Shown: positions 8,191 to 16,058 of the stretch, in pieces
Layout of the letters: each line of letters opens with the position of its first letter
Numbering within the stretch: position 1 is the first letter of the stretch
Assembly (NCBI GenBank): GCA_013820875.1
Contig: JACDHS010000017.1
Span: 1-50,220, forward strand
Reading direction: 5' to 3'
Source: Verrucomicrobiota bacterium
GTDB lineage: Bacteria; Verrucomicrobiota; Verrucomicrobiia; Limisphaerales; JACDHS01
Length of the DNA stretch: 50,220 nt
Translations under genes and position numbers: made by a program
Notes under the pieces: generated by a model
Seen by the model: the letters and a program-made list of their open reading frames with translations, nothing else
What the model was told of the DNA's origin: nothing
Databases searched by the model: none

Positions 8191-9119
8191 TATTGGTTCA
8201 GGCTGGCCAGATACCGCTCAGCATCGATTGCGGCGGCGCAACCCATTCCGGCTGCGGTGATCGCCTGACGATAAACATGGTCCGAACAATCGCCCGCCAC
8301 GAAGACTCCGGGGACATTAGTTTCCGAGCCGCCCTTCCGGGTGATATAACCGTTTTCGTCCATGTCTATTTTGCCAGCGAAGATCTGGGTGTTGGGCACG
8401 TGACCGATAGCTACAAAGAGACCGGCACAATCGATCAGCGTTTCCTCACAAGTCTTGATGTTTTTAACGCGAACACCTGTGACCTTGTCCTGGGCGACAT
8501 CGAGTACTTCAGTCACGACCGAGTCCCAGATCGGCTTAATCTTGGGATTGTTGAGAGTGCGTTCCGCCATGATTTGGGAAGCACGCAGGCTGTCACGACG
8601 ATGAATCAGGTAAACGACGGAACCGAAGCGGGTCAGGTAAGTGGCTTCTTCACATGCCGAATCGCCGCCGCCGACGACGACGAGCGGTTGATTGCGGAAC
8701 ATCGGAAACGCCCCATCACAGGTCGCACAATAAGTAACACCTTTCCTTTCCAACTTGGCTTCGCTGTCCAACCCGAGATGGCGATGCCCTGCTCCGCTGG
8801 CAATGATAATCGTTTCCGCTTCCACCGGCTCGCCATCCACAGTCAGCACATGTGGCTTTTTAGAAAAATCAACGGCATCCACTGTGCCGAACTTGATGCG
8901 GGCACCGAAACGCTCCGCCTGCTTCTGCATGCGCATCATTAATTCGGTACCATCGATGCCTTCTGGAAAGCCGGGAAAATTTTCAACAATACTGGTTGTC
9001 GTCAAAAGTCCACCGGGGCTCACGCCGGTAAGGACGAGCGGATTGAGGTTGGCGCGGGCAGTGTAGAGGGCGGCGGTTAAACCGGCGCAACCGGTTCCGA
9101 TGATGACGACTTTTTCCAT
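8190..9119 (-). CDS. trxB: Thioredoxin reductase
   Basis: 309 residues, the usual size for bacterial low-molecular-weight TrxB. FAD-binding GTGCAG is at residues 8-13 and GGLLTTT near 36. The redox-active pair CATC is at 131-134 within YCATCDGAFP. The NADPH-binding motif GGGDSACEEA follows, and the C-terminal FAD motif GVFVAGDCSD completes the family pattern. It reduces thioredoxin with NADPH in the cytoplasm. The coupled downstream rhodanese suggests a combined thiol/persulfide role. The promoter probably lies within the 85 bp before the small membrane protein gene or further upstream. Confidence 0.96.
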   Translation of the reverse strand: MEKVVIIGTGCAGLTAALYTARANLNPLVLTGVSPGGLLTTTSIVENFPGFPEGIDGTELMMRMQKQAERFGARIKFGTVDAVDFSKKPHVLTVDGEPVEAETIIIASGAGHRHLGLDSEAKLERKGVTYCATCDGAFPMFRNQPLVVVGGGDSACEEATYLTRFGSVVYLIHRRDSLRASQIMAERTLNNPKIKPIWDSVVTEVLDVAQDKVTGVRVKNIKTCEETLIDCAGLFVAIGHVPNTQIFAGKIDMDENGYITRKGGSETNVPGVFVAGDCSDHVYRQAITAAGMGCAAAIDAERYLASLNQ

Positions 9120-9203
9120 TAGGCGCGAAAGTTAATTTTTGCCCGCGACGTTGGCAAGTGCAGCGTGGATTAAAAACGAGGCAAACGCATCAGGACAAAT
9201 GCC

Positions 9204-9584
9204 TCAGGCAGGGATGCCTGCGTCCACTTTTGCCCGGCCTTTTCGCCAACGGCTCACCCGAAAATACATGACGCCGAAGAACAAAGCGCCACAGGCATTC
9301 ACACCCACGGTGTAACCGAGCTTGTAGGTGCGGCCGGTATTGGTGTCCGCATAAATGGAAACATCATTTCCCACCAAGAGATTAGGCAATGCCAGCGGCA
9401 TCAAAGCGCCATGCAACATCCCATGCACAAAACCAGCCGGTTTATCCGAAGCATGCAAATGCGCCTCGATCTTATGCAGCGTCCACCCGATGCAGACCGC
9501 TATCAGGCAGAGTGTTACCACACGACGCAATAAACCCAAAAGTGACCGTATTCGCGCAGGTCTGGTGGTGCTCAAGGAAGTCAT
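9204..9584 (-). CDS. Small membrane protein of unknown function
   Basis: 126 residues with two hydrophobic segments, about 22-40 (VVTLCLIAVCIGWTL) and 92-108 (ACGALFFGVMYF), and a loop containing HLHASDKPAGFVHGMLHGAL. I do not recognise a family. Its start overlaps the stop of the glycosyltransferase gene by 4 bp, so the two are one operon; it may assist or anchor that enzyme. The last residues, DAGIPA, are encoded by a small hairpin (CAGGCA at 9205 and TGCCTG at 9215) of a kind common in intergenic DNA. A repeat has probably replaced the original C-terminus. Confidence 0.7.
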   Translation of the reverse strand: MTSLSTTRPARIRSLLGLLRRVVTLCLIAVCIGWTLHKIEAHLHASDKPAGFVHGMLHGALMPLALPNLLVGNDVSIYADTNTGRTYKLGYTVGVNACGALFFGVMYFRVSRWRKGRAKVDAGIPA

Positions 9585-10312
9585 CGAACTGTCTGAAGAT
9601 TTTTATTTTTGATCGCCGCATGTTTCTGGCGGGACTGAGAATTGAATCTCCGTTTCGCCCGCAAAAACCAGCGCAACCAACGAATCGTGTCCGAGAAAGG
9701 ACGAATTTTACTCTTCTCGTTCCTGTAGATGGTTTGGACAGGAACGAATTTGACATGGCATCCAGCCGCCAGGAAAGCCAGCACCATCTCGGATTCCATC
9801 TCAAACTGCCGGGTTTCAAATCGCAACCGGTTCCAAACTGAAAGGTTCGCCAAACGAAACCCGCATTGCGTGTCAGGCAAATGAACACCGGCGAGATTGG
9901 AAATCCGATCACTCATCCAGCAATTTACAGTTTTGCGCAGCCAGGGCATCCGCTTTTCGTCGTGCATGCGATTTCCAATGACCAATGGATAATTCCCATC
10001 CGCGTGGAGAAAATTCAAAATATCGGCAGGAGCATGCTGACCGTCACCATCCATCAAGAGTGCCCAATCGAATCCGCGGGCGAGTGCAATTTTTAAACCG
10101 CGCAACATGGAGGCGCCTTTGCCAAGTCGCTTTTCGTTGGAAAAGACATCGGCGCCAGCAGCTTGCGCGAGTTCAGCCGTTCGATCAGTGGAACCGTCAT
10201 CAATGACGAACACATGCGGGACAATCTTCCTTGCCTCCTGGACAAGCGTCGAGATTTCGTCCGCTTCATTAAAGCACGGAATGACGATGGCGACTTTGTC
10301 GGGTGACAACAC
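9581..10312 (-). CDS. Family 2 glycosyltransferase (dolichol-phosphate-mannose-synthase-like)
   Basis: 243 residues of GT-A fold. VAIVIPCFNEADEI opens the nucleotide-sugar domain, FVIDDGSTDRTAELA follows, and the metal-binding DGDGQH has the DxD at residues 88-90. The later GFRLANLSVW and FEMESEMVLAF match the DPM1-like subgroup, which transfers a sugar to a lipid phosphate carrier. There is no C-terminal membrane helix, but the 4-bp-overlapping membrane protein gene could provide the anchor. It is divergent from the amidohydrolase gene at 10435. Confidence 0.88.
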   Translation of the reverse strand: MLSPDKVAIVIPCFNEADEISTLVQEARKIVPHVFVIDDGSTDRTAELAQAAGADVFSNEKRLGKGASMLRGLKIALARGFDWALLMDGDGQHAPADILNFLHADGNYPLVIGNRMHDEKRMPWLRKTVNCWMSDRISNLAGVHLPDTQCGFRLANLSVWNRLRFETRQFEMESEMVLAFLAAGCHVKFVPVQTIYRNEKSKIRPFSDTIRWLRWFLRAKRRFNSQSRQKHAAIKNKNLQTVR

Positions 10313-10434
10313 TTGAGTAAAATCTAGTGGAACGAATCGGCGCGTCCAAATCTTTTCGCGTGGTGACTTGCAGGTTTTTGCGAATAAACCCTGCTCTATT
10401 TGCCAAACGGTCTTTTATTTGGTTTAACCCTCTC

Positions 10435-12201
10435 ATGCGATTCGTCTGTTTGGCTGCCATTCTCCTTTTGCTCTCGCCTGCTGGTTCCTTTGCCCAATCC
10501 ACGGCGCAGGCGGATTTTGTCATCACCAATGCCAACGTAATCACAGTGAACCCGCAGCAGAAGTCGGCCCAGGCAGTGGCCATCCAGGGAAACAAAATTC
10601 TTTTCGTCGGGAACAATGCAGAGACTGCCAGACTGATCTCGCCAAAGACCCGGGTTCTGGATGCCAAAGGCAAAACGGTCATGCCAGGAATCTACGACGG
10701 TCACGTTCATTCTTACCGGGCATCCGTGAGTGAATCAGGTGGTGGTGCTCCGCTGATCCATTCCATTGCGGAAGCGCAGAGTTGGATTCGCAAACAGGCC
10801 GCGATGAAACCCGAAGGGAGCTGGATCATTTTGGAACGGGTTTACGCCTCTCGTTTGCAGGAACAACGGCTTCCAACAAGAAAGGAGTTGGACGAAGCCG
10901 CACCAAACAACCCGGTCCACTGGAATTCAGGCCCGGTTTCAGTAGCGAATTCAAAAGCGCTGGAGATTTCTGGAATTACCCGGGACACGCCCCAACCTGC
11001 TCCCGGTGAAATTGTTAAAAATGCCGACGGAGAGCCGACAGGGCTTTTACGCAACGCTGCGCATTTATTAAAGGGAGCGGTTTCGTCCTATCGCCCCAGT
11101 GCAGAAGAACACCGCACCGCCCTTAAGAAACTTCATTCACTCTACAACCAGCAAGGCATCACCAGCATTGGAGAACGACGCACCGACCCGGAAGCAATTG
11201 ATTTATTTCGTGACCTCGCCAAATCGGGAGAGTTGAGCGTCCGGGTCAATTGCACGCGCCTTGTGGAATCACCGCCCAAAACAGCCGATGAAGCCATCAA
11301 GCGACTGCCTGGAATCACCAATGCCGCGCCCGGTAAACTTGCCTATGGTCCCACGGGAGTGGGTGATGATTGGGTCCGAATGGGGCCGCTCAAACTATTT
11401 CTCGATGGTGGAATGTTGATTGGCACAGCCTATATGCGCGAGCCCTGGGGGGTGTCGGATATGTATCAGATCACAGATCCGGAATATCGCGGCGTCTTGA
11501 ATGTGAAACCCGAGGTGCTGAATCCTCTCTACCTGGAAGCTGCGAAACAAGGTTGGCAATTGACCGCTCATTGCACTGGCGACGCTTCCCCCGGTGTTTT
11601 ACTCGATTGCTATGAACACATCGCCAAAGAACTTGGCCTGGAGACGGTTCGCAACCGCCGTTTTCAAATCACGCACGCTAACTTCATGGACCGTGAGAAT
11701 TTCGAACGTTGCCGCCGCATGAAGATTGGGGCCGATATTCAACCTGCCTGGCTTTACAAGGATGGGGCCACGTTGCTGAAGGTCCTTGGAGAAAAGCGCA
11801 TGGAACAGTTTCAACCGCTCAGAATGTGGTTCCGACAAGGGTTATATATCGGTGGAGGCAGCGATCACATGGTGCAATTGGATTCCATCGAAAGCACCAA
11901 CCCATGGAATCCATGGCTTGGAATGTGGATTGCGCTGAGCCGGCAAACCGAGCGGGGCGGCATTCTCGGCAGACGACAACGAATCATGCGGGAACAGGCC
12001 ATCCGATTTTACACAATCAACAACGCCTATCTGAACCACGAAGAAAAAGTGAAAGGCTCCCTGGAACCGGGCAAACTGGCCGACCTCATCGTCATTGATC
12101 GCGACATCCTAAACTGTCGAGTGGAAGACGTTCGCCATACCAAAGTGCTTATGACCATGGTAGATGGAAAAATAGTTTGGCAGGCTGAAAGCACGGAGTG
12201 A
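10435..12201 (+). CDS. Secreted amidohydrolase (YtcJ-like, amidohydrolase 3 family)
   Basis: 588 residues from ATG 10435, which opens a clear signal peptide (MRFVCLAAILLLLSPAGSFA). The body starts ADFVITNANVITVNP, the beta-sandwich entry of the family. The metal-binding GIYDGHVHS gives the HxH on strand one. LTAHCTGD and ITHANFMD supply the following histidines, and GGGSDHM the late aspartate. The C-terminus KGSLEPGKLADLIVIDRD is the returning sandwich. YtcJ-like enzymes hydrolyse N-acyl or related amide bonds; the substrate here is unknown. The reading frame extends upstream to 10327, but that part lacks protein character. Repeat array B begins 4 nt before the stop codon. Confidence 0.88.
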   Translation: MRFVCLAAILLLLSPAGSFAQSTAQADFVITNANVITVNPQQKSAQAVAIQGNKILFVGNNAETARLISPKTRVLDAKGKTVMPGIYDGHVHSYRASVSESGGGAPLIHSIAEAQSWIRKQAAMKPEGSWIILERVYASRLQEQRLPTRKELDEAAPNNPVHWNSGPVSVANSKALEISGITRDTPQPAPGEIVKNADGEPTGLLRNAAHLLKGAVSSYRPSAEEHRTALKKLHSLYNQQGITSIGERRTDPEAIDLFRDLAKSGELSVRVNCTRLVESPPKTADEAIKRLPGITNAAPGKLAYGPTGVGDDWVRMGPLKLFLDGGMLIGTAYMREPWGVSDMYQITDPEYRGVLNVKPEVLNPLYLEAAKQGWQLTAHCTGDASPGVLLDCYEHIAKELGLETVRNRRFQITHANFMDRENFERCRRMKIGADIQPAWLYKDGATLLKVLGEKRMEQFQPLRMWFRQGLYIGGGSDHMVQLDSIESTNPWNPWLGMWIALSRQTERGGILGRRQRIMREQAIRFYTINNAYLNHEEKVKGSLEPGKLADLIVIDRDILNCRVEDVRHTKVLMTMVDGKIVWQAESTE

Positions 12202-12506
12202 AAATTCCGTAATTCACATAAACATAGACGTTTACGGAACAAAAATTCCGCGGTTCACGTGAATATAGACATTTACGGAACGAAAATTCCGCGGTTCACG
12301 TGAATATAGATGTTTACGGAACGAAAATTCCGTGGTTCACGTAAATATAGACGTTTACGGAACAAAAATTCCGTGGTTCACGTGAATATAGACGTTTACG
12401 GAACGAAAATTCCGCGGTTCACGTAAATATAGACGTTTATGGAACGAAAATTCCGTGGTTTACGTAAATATCGGCGGTTGCGGAGCGGAATATTCGTGAT
12501 TCACGT
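12195..12506. repeat. 41-bp tandem repeat array B (about 7.5 units)
   Basis: Units start at 12195, 12236, 12277, 12318, 12359, 12400 and 12441, with a decayed partial at 12482. The typical unit starts GGAACGAAAATTCCG and ends ACGTTTAC, with the perfect palindrome TTCACGTGAA in the middle of several copies. Units 2-6 are nearly identical and the outer units have drifted. It fills the gap between two convergent genes, so it could affect termination or simply be tolerated there. About 60 bp after the array (12507-12568) shows nothing further. Confidence 0.95.
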
Positions 12507-12568
12507 TAAACCACGACAGTTTTCCCCAAAAATCTCCTACTCGTGTAGTTTAGCGCCTCGTGATGCGT

Positions 12569-15500
12569 TTACTCTTCAGCGTACCGTAGAGACGGCAAGG
12601 TAAACTTGTCGTGGGCGGTTGCCGGGAGGGAAAACCGATCGGTCAATCGAATTTCGTCTTCATCAACCTGGAGTAATGGAAAGCCGGTGTCGTAATTCCC
12701 ATCGTTGATCAACAGCCAGTTTTGGCACCCTTCGGCAAGCGCAGAAAACCCTTTGGGCATGGAAACAGCGGAATGAATTCGATTGCTTTCGATTCGCGTG
12801 GATCCTCCCTGCCACCTGGCTGTTTGATTGCTGAAACCAAGATCGCCGCGTTGCAGGGTGGTAGCGCCGCTCGCGGCAAACCATTTCTTCCCATCGGCAG
12901 CCTGGCCAATCACGCCGACTTTTCCCTGGAAACGCGTATTGAGAATCTCCGTTTCCTGTTCGAACTCGCTGAGAACGAGATAATCGCCCCAAACAGTTTT
13001 GATTTCGAGGGCCACCGCGTCCGCCCCGGCTTTTGGAACGTCCAACCGCCGCGCCGACCGGATCGGCCAAATGCCATCGCTGCTGTTTGGTTCGTGAATC
13101 GCGACAAAAACGCTTTCCAACTCTTTACCCTCACGGATCACATCCACAACTCGCACGCGACGTCCCGGTGGGTTGTGCGACTGTTGTCCGGGACCATTGC
13201 TGGCATGAACGGCATCGGCTGAGGTAAAATTCCAGAACCGAAACGCTCGGCCATCTTCAATCCATTTCGCCTGCCAACTGTTTGTTGGATTTTGAATGAC
13301 GCGTGTGTCACGCAAACCATAGATGTCTTCCCGCTTCAAGCTTGCGCCCACCTTCGGAAGCGGTGGTTCCGCAGGCATTGCAACTCCGTTAAATTCGAGT
13401 CCTGCATTTTTACCCCAACTCGAAGCGAGTTCGCTCCAGACGCGATAGGCATGATTGCTCCCGCCCTTCACACGAAAAAGATCCACGAGAACGGTCCGTC
13501 CTTCCGGCCCTTTGAGCAGGACGATCTCGCGGCGATAATCGCGGCATTGCGCATAGGCATCACTGGATGCCTCCACCGCGGAAACGCGCGGCGTGGTAAA
13601 CATCATCTCCAAGCGCGGCCGGCGTGGATTATTGCGCACTCGAAAACGTTGCTCACTATCATCAACAACGACGAGGTTATGGCTCCTGGTTGATTTGATC
13701 CACGACAAGTGTGGTGTATCGGAAACGTAGCCAAGATCGCCCAGTATTCTTTCGCCACCATCCATGTACCACAAAGCGAGATTATCCGCGTGACGATGGC
13801 CGCCATCCGGGGAGAAATTCAGTGCCGCAAGAGAAGCAGTCGGACCCGCGCCGTTGCGCAACAGCGCAGTCATCCATCCCGGAAAATAGATTTCAGGCAG
13901 TGGCGGCTGGTTTGTCCCTTTGAGATCAGCAGCATCCAGATTGAACAATGCCCAGGCGCTTGGCGTTTTTCCCATCAACGTTTCCGCCATGCCCCGGAAC
14001 ATTTCCGGATACCGTTTCAAACCAAATTCAAGATAGTCGCGCGATGGCCCGCTGCTTTGGGTGCTGTCTTCGAAAGGAATGTATTTCAACTTTGGGGTTA
14101 AGTGATCGAGCGGCGCCTGGTAAATGGCTTTCAGTTTGGGATCGCTCCGATAGGGATCGTCCATGCCGTGATGCGGCGAATTCTCCGGCCATTTGTAGCC
14201 GTGCAATCGTTCGACGATCGGCAACGTCTGCTCCATATACATCGCCGTGTAGGTGGCAGACTCTTCACTGAAACCGTCATAACCAAATGCGTGGTCGCGC
14301 AATGCTTCATAACCAGCCATTGCCACTTCGCAATACTCCGGCAACCCAAGAACGCGCCCAACCGCAGCCATGGCATGGTAAATACGAGGAACTTTGTTGT
14401 TGTGGAGGTCGGATTTGCCTGGTCCGCCGAGATACGTCTCGCCAGTGAAAATCCATTCCAGAAACAGATCGCGCTCTACTTTCGTTCGCTTTTCCTGCGT
14501 CCAAAGAGGACGACCATCCGCTCCGGTCGCGTTATAGGTCAAGTCGTATCCGATGGCTGCGCTGGTCACCAACCACATGGCATCTGTGCTGGGAAAAAGT
14601 CGGCCAGCCCCCCAAAAGGTTTGCAACATCCGAGCTTTCTCCAGGGTGTCTCTCTTGTAGTTATCCGCAGACAAATTGCGCTTGAATTCGAGGGGCAAAT
14701 TCATGTCGTTCACCGCGGCGTAAAGCGGATCGCAGTCGGCAACCGTGTTCCAATAATCATGGTAAAGCCAATTGCGATAGCAGTGCGCAAACCGGTCCAT
14801 GATTTCGACGACACTGGCGGCGTAACGAGGTTCGCCGGTCAACAGGTAGGTGTAGGCAAGATCTTCTACCGCACCCAGCATGAAGGCAGCTTTCGATTGC
14901 CGCACCATGCCGCTGAAACTCATGTTCATCGGCCGGGTGCCGATCCATTGATACGCCAGTTTGCCGCTGCGATCCATTGGGTTTGCCCGCTCGCGTTCGT
15001 TAAAATAAAGGGAGAATTTCTGGCCCATTCGCGGCGCATTGAGCATGGCTGTTTCTGGATAGGCTTCGCTCGGGTAAACCTGGCGGCAAACTCCGCATGA
15101 GATTTGTTCGGGCTTACGATAATCCCAATTGGCACTCCGACCGCTGCCTTCCTGGGTGAGGCGATCAACGCAATGGGGACAAGTGAAACCGTAACCGTAC
15201 CACGGCGTAAGCTCTTCGATCATTTGTGCGACATACCCGTCCGGTTGGTCCACGATATGATCCGCAATGGTGCGCCAGCGGTTGGTCAGATGCCTCGCCC
15301 CTTCTGCGTTTTCGACATTTTCCAACAAACGTCTCCGGGCTTCCGAATCGAACAATGCGGGGTGTTGGATTTGCGGACGGCCTTTCAGCAGGGTCGTTTT
15401 GCGCTCTTCAATCCTTTGGCGGAATTCAATTTCCTCGCGGGTCAGTCCCGACTTTTGCCACGGCAACAAACCGACTCCGTCCCCGCGCGTGATCGCCGCG

Positions 15501-15610
15501 ATGTATTCTTTTCGTTTCGCCTCGTTGCTTCCTGGTTCAATTGACAGGGCGTCCCCAGCCATCCCGCAGAGCCACACGGCGCATAAAAGACATCGAATAA
15601 AACTGCTCAT
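12569..15610 (-). CDS. Secreted heparinase II/III-like polysaccharide lyase
   Basis: 1013 residues with a signal peptide (MSSFIRCLLCAVWLCGMAG). Residues 60-560 have the alpha/alpha-toroid pattern of uronic-acid lyases, including NKVPRIYHAMAAVGRVLG and SEESATYTAMYMEQ. From about residue 590 comes the heparinase II/III beta-sheet domain, with SPDGGHRHADNLALWYMDGG, GDLGYVSDTP and KSTRSHNLVVVDD. The HRHADN histidine near residue 605 is a likely metal or catalytic residue. A four-Cys cluster (CPHC near 136 and CGVC near 170) suggests bound zinc. It probably cleaves an acidic, perhaps sulfated, polysaccharide in the periplasm. It is larger than simple heparinases (about 770 residues). It converges on the amidohydrolase. 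Confidence 0.88.
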   Translation of the reverse strand: MSSFIRCLLCAVWLCGMAGDALSIEPGSNEAKRKEYIAAITRGDGVGLLPWQKSGLTREEIEFRQRIEERKTTLLKGRPQIQHPALFDSEARRRLLENVENAEGARHLTNRWRTIADHIVDQPDGYVAQMIEELTPWYGYGFTCPHCVDRLTQEGSGRSANWDYRKPEQISCGVCRQVYPSEAYPETAMLNAPRMGQKFSLYFNERERANPMDRSGKLAYQWIGTRPMNMSFSGMVRQSKAAFMLGAVEDLAYTYLLTGEPRYAASVVEIMDRFAHCYRNWLYHDYWNTVADCDPLYAAVNDMNLPLEFKRNLSADNYKRDTLEKARMLQTFWGAGRLFPSTDAMWLVTSAAIGYDLTYNATGADGRPLWTQEKRTKVERDLFLEWIFTGETYLGGPGKSDLHNNKVPRIYHAMAAVGRVLGLPEYCEVAMAGYEALRDHAFGYDGFSEESATYTAMYMEQTLPIVERLHGYKWPENSPHHGMDDPYRSDPKLKAIYQAPLDHLTPKLKYIPFEDSTQSSGPSRDYLEFGLKRYPEMFRGMAETLMGKTPSAWALFNLDAADLKGTNQPPLPEIYFPGWMTALLRNGAGPTASLAALNFSPDGGHRHADNLALWYMDGGERILGDLGYVSDTPHLSWIKSTRSHNLVVVDDSEQRFRVRNNPRRPRLEMMFTTPRVSAVEASSDAYAQCRDYRREIVLLKGPEGRTVLVDLFRVKGGSNHAYRVWSELASSWGKNAGLEFNGVAMPAEPPLPKVGASLKREDIYGLRDTRVIQNPTNSWQAKWIEDGRAFRFWNFTSADAVHASNGPGQQSHNPPGRRVRVVDVIREGKELESVFVAIHEPNSSDGIWPIRSARRLDVPKAGADAVALEIKTVWGDYLVLSEFEQETEILNTRFQGKVGVIGQAADGKKWFAASGATTLQRGDLGFSNQTARWQGGSTRIESNRIHSAVSMPKGFSALAEGCQNWLLINDGNYDTGFPLLQVDEDEIRLTDRFSLPATAHDKFTLPSLRYAEE

Positions 15611-15837
15611 CTCGAATTGTTTTGATTAGTCCAATCGCATCCAGGATTGAACAATCTCCATCAAAGGACGTAAATGGGCGGAGCGACATTCAGAATGAGA
15701 TATGTCTCTTCGTGAATTTTGCATCACGCTATTGCACGCCGTGATTTACAAGTTACATTTGAGGGAGCACTATCGCATTGCCTACGGAGAAAATTACATG
15801 CCGCAGGCTAGTAAATCAGTAGAGTAAAAATAACGTT
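15611..15837. other. Upstream region shared by heparinase (-) and small basic protein (+)
   Basis: This 227-bp divergent gap should hold the promoters of both flanking genes. No clear -35/-10 pair or operator stands out to me. ATG 15838 has no strong Shine-Dalgarno sequence (GTAGAGTAAAAATAACGTT precedes it). Confidence 0.4.
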
Positions 15838-15963
15838 ATGGGCGATAAATCCCCGAAGTCTAATCAGAAGAAATCATCACAGAAGCAGGCCGCTTCCAGC
15901 AGCGCCACAAACAAGAAGAATGCTGCTACCGCCAGCAAGCAGGCTGCCGGCAAGAAGAAGTAA
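15838..15963 (+). CDS. Tiny Lys/Ser/Ala-rich basic protein (MGDKSPK family)
   Basis: 41 residues, opening MGDKSPKSNQKKSSQKQAAS and closing QAAGKKK, with no hydrophobic segment. From memory, very similar short basic proteins starting MGDKSPK occur widely in Verrucomicrobiota and related phyla. Their function is unknown; the composition suits binding to nucleic acid or ribosomes. A strong intrinsic terminator begins 20 bp after the stop, which supports an independently transcribed gene. The absence of a clear ribosome-binding site lowers confidence slightly. Confidence 0.75.
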   Translation: MGDKSPKSNQKKSSQKQAASSSATNKKNAATASKQAAGKKK

Positions 15964-15982
15964 GAACTGTCCGTCATCCATT

Positions 15983-16024
15983 CCGTCTCTCCTGGAGTCA
16001 CGTCCGGAGAGACGGATTTTTTTT
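15983..16024 (+). terminator. Intrinsic terminator of the small basic protein gene
   Basis: CCGTCTCTCC (15983-15992) and GGAGAGACGG (16006-16015) form a perfect 10-bp stem with a 13-nt loop. An eight-T run (16017-16024) follows one base after the stem. It is correctly oriented and placed to end transcription of the 41-residue gene. The convergent helicase gene ends just to its right. Confidence 0.9.
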
Positions 16025-16058
16025 CGTTAGCGTCCTCACTACATCGACAGGTCTGGAG

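Noticed and set aside
14102-15100. Plus-strand open frame of 332 codons opposite the heparinase gene
   Set aside because: The minus strand carries an unmistakable heparinase II/III protein here; the plus frame has no family features and no start signal.
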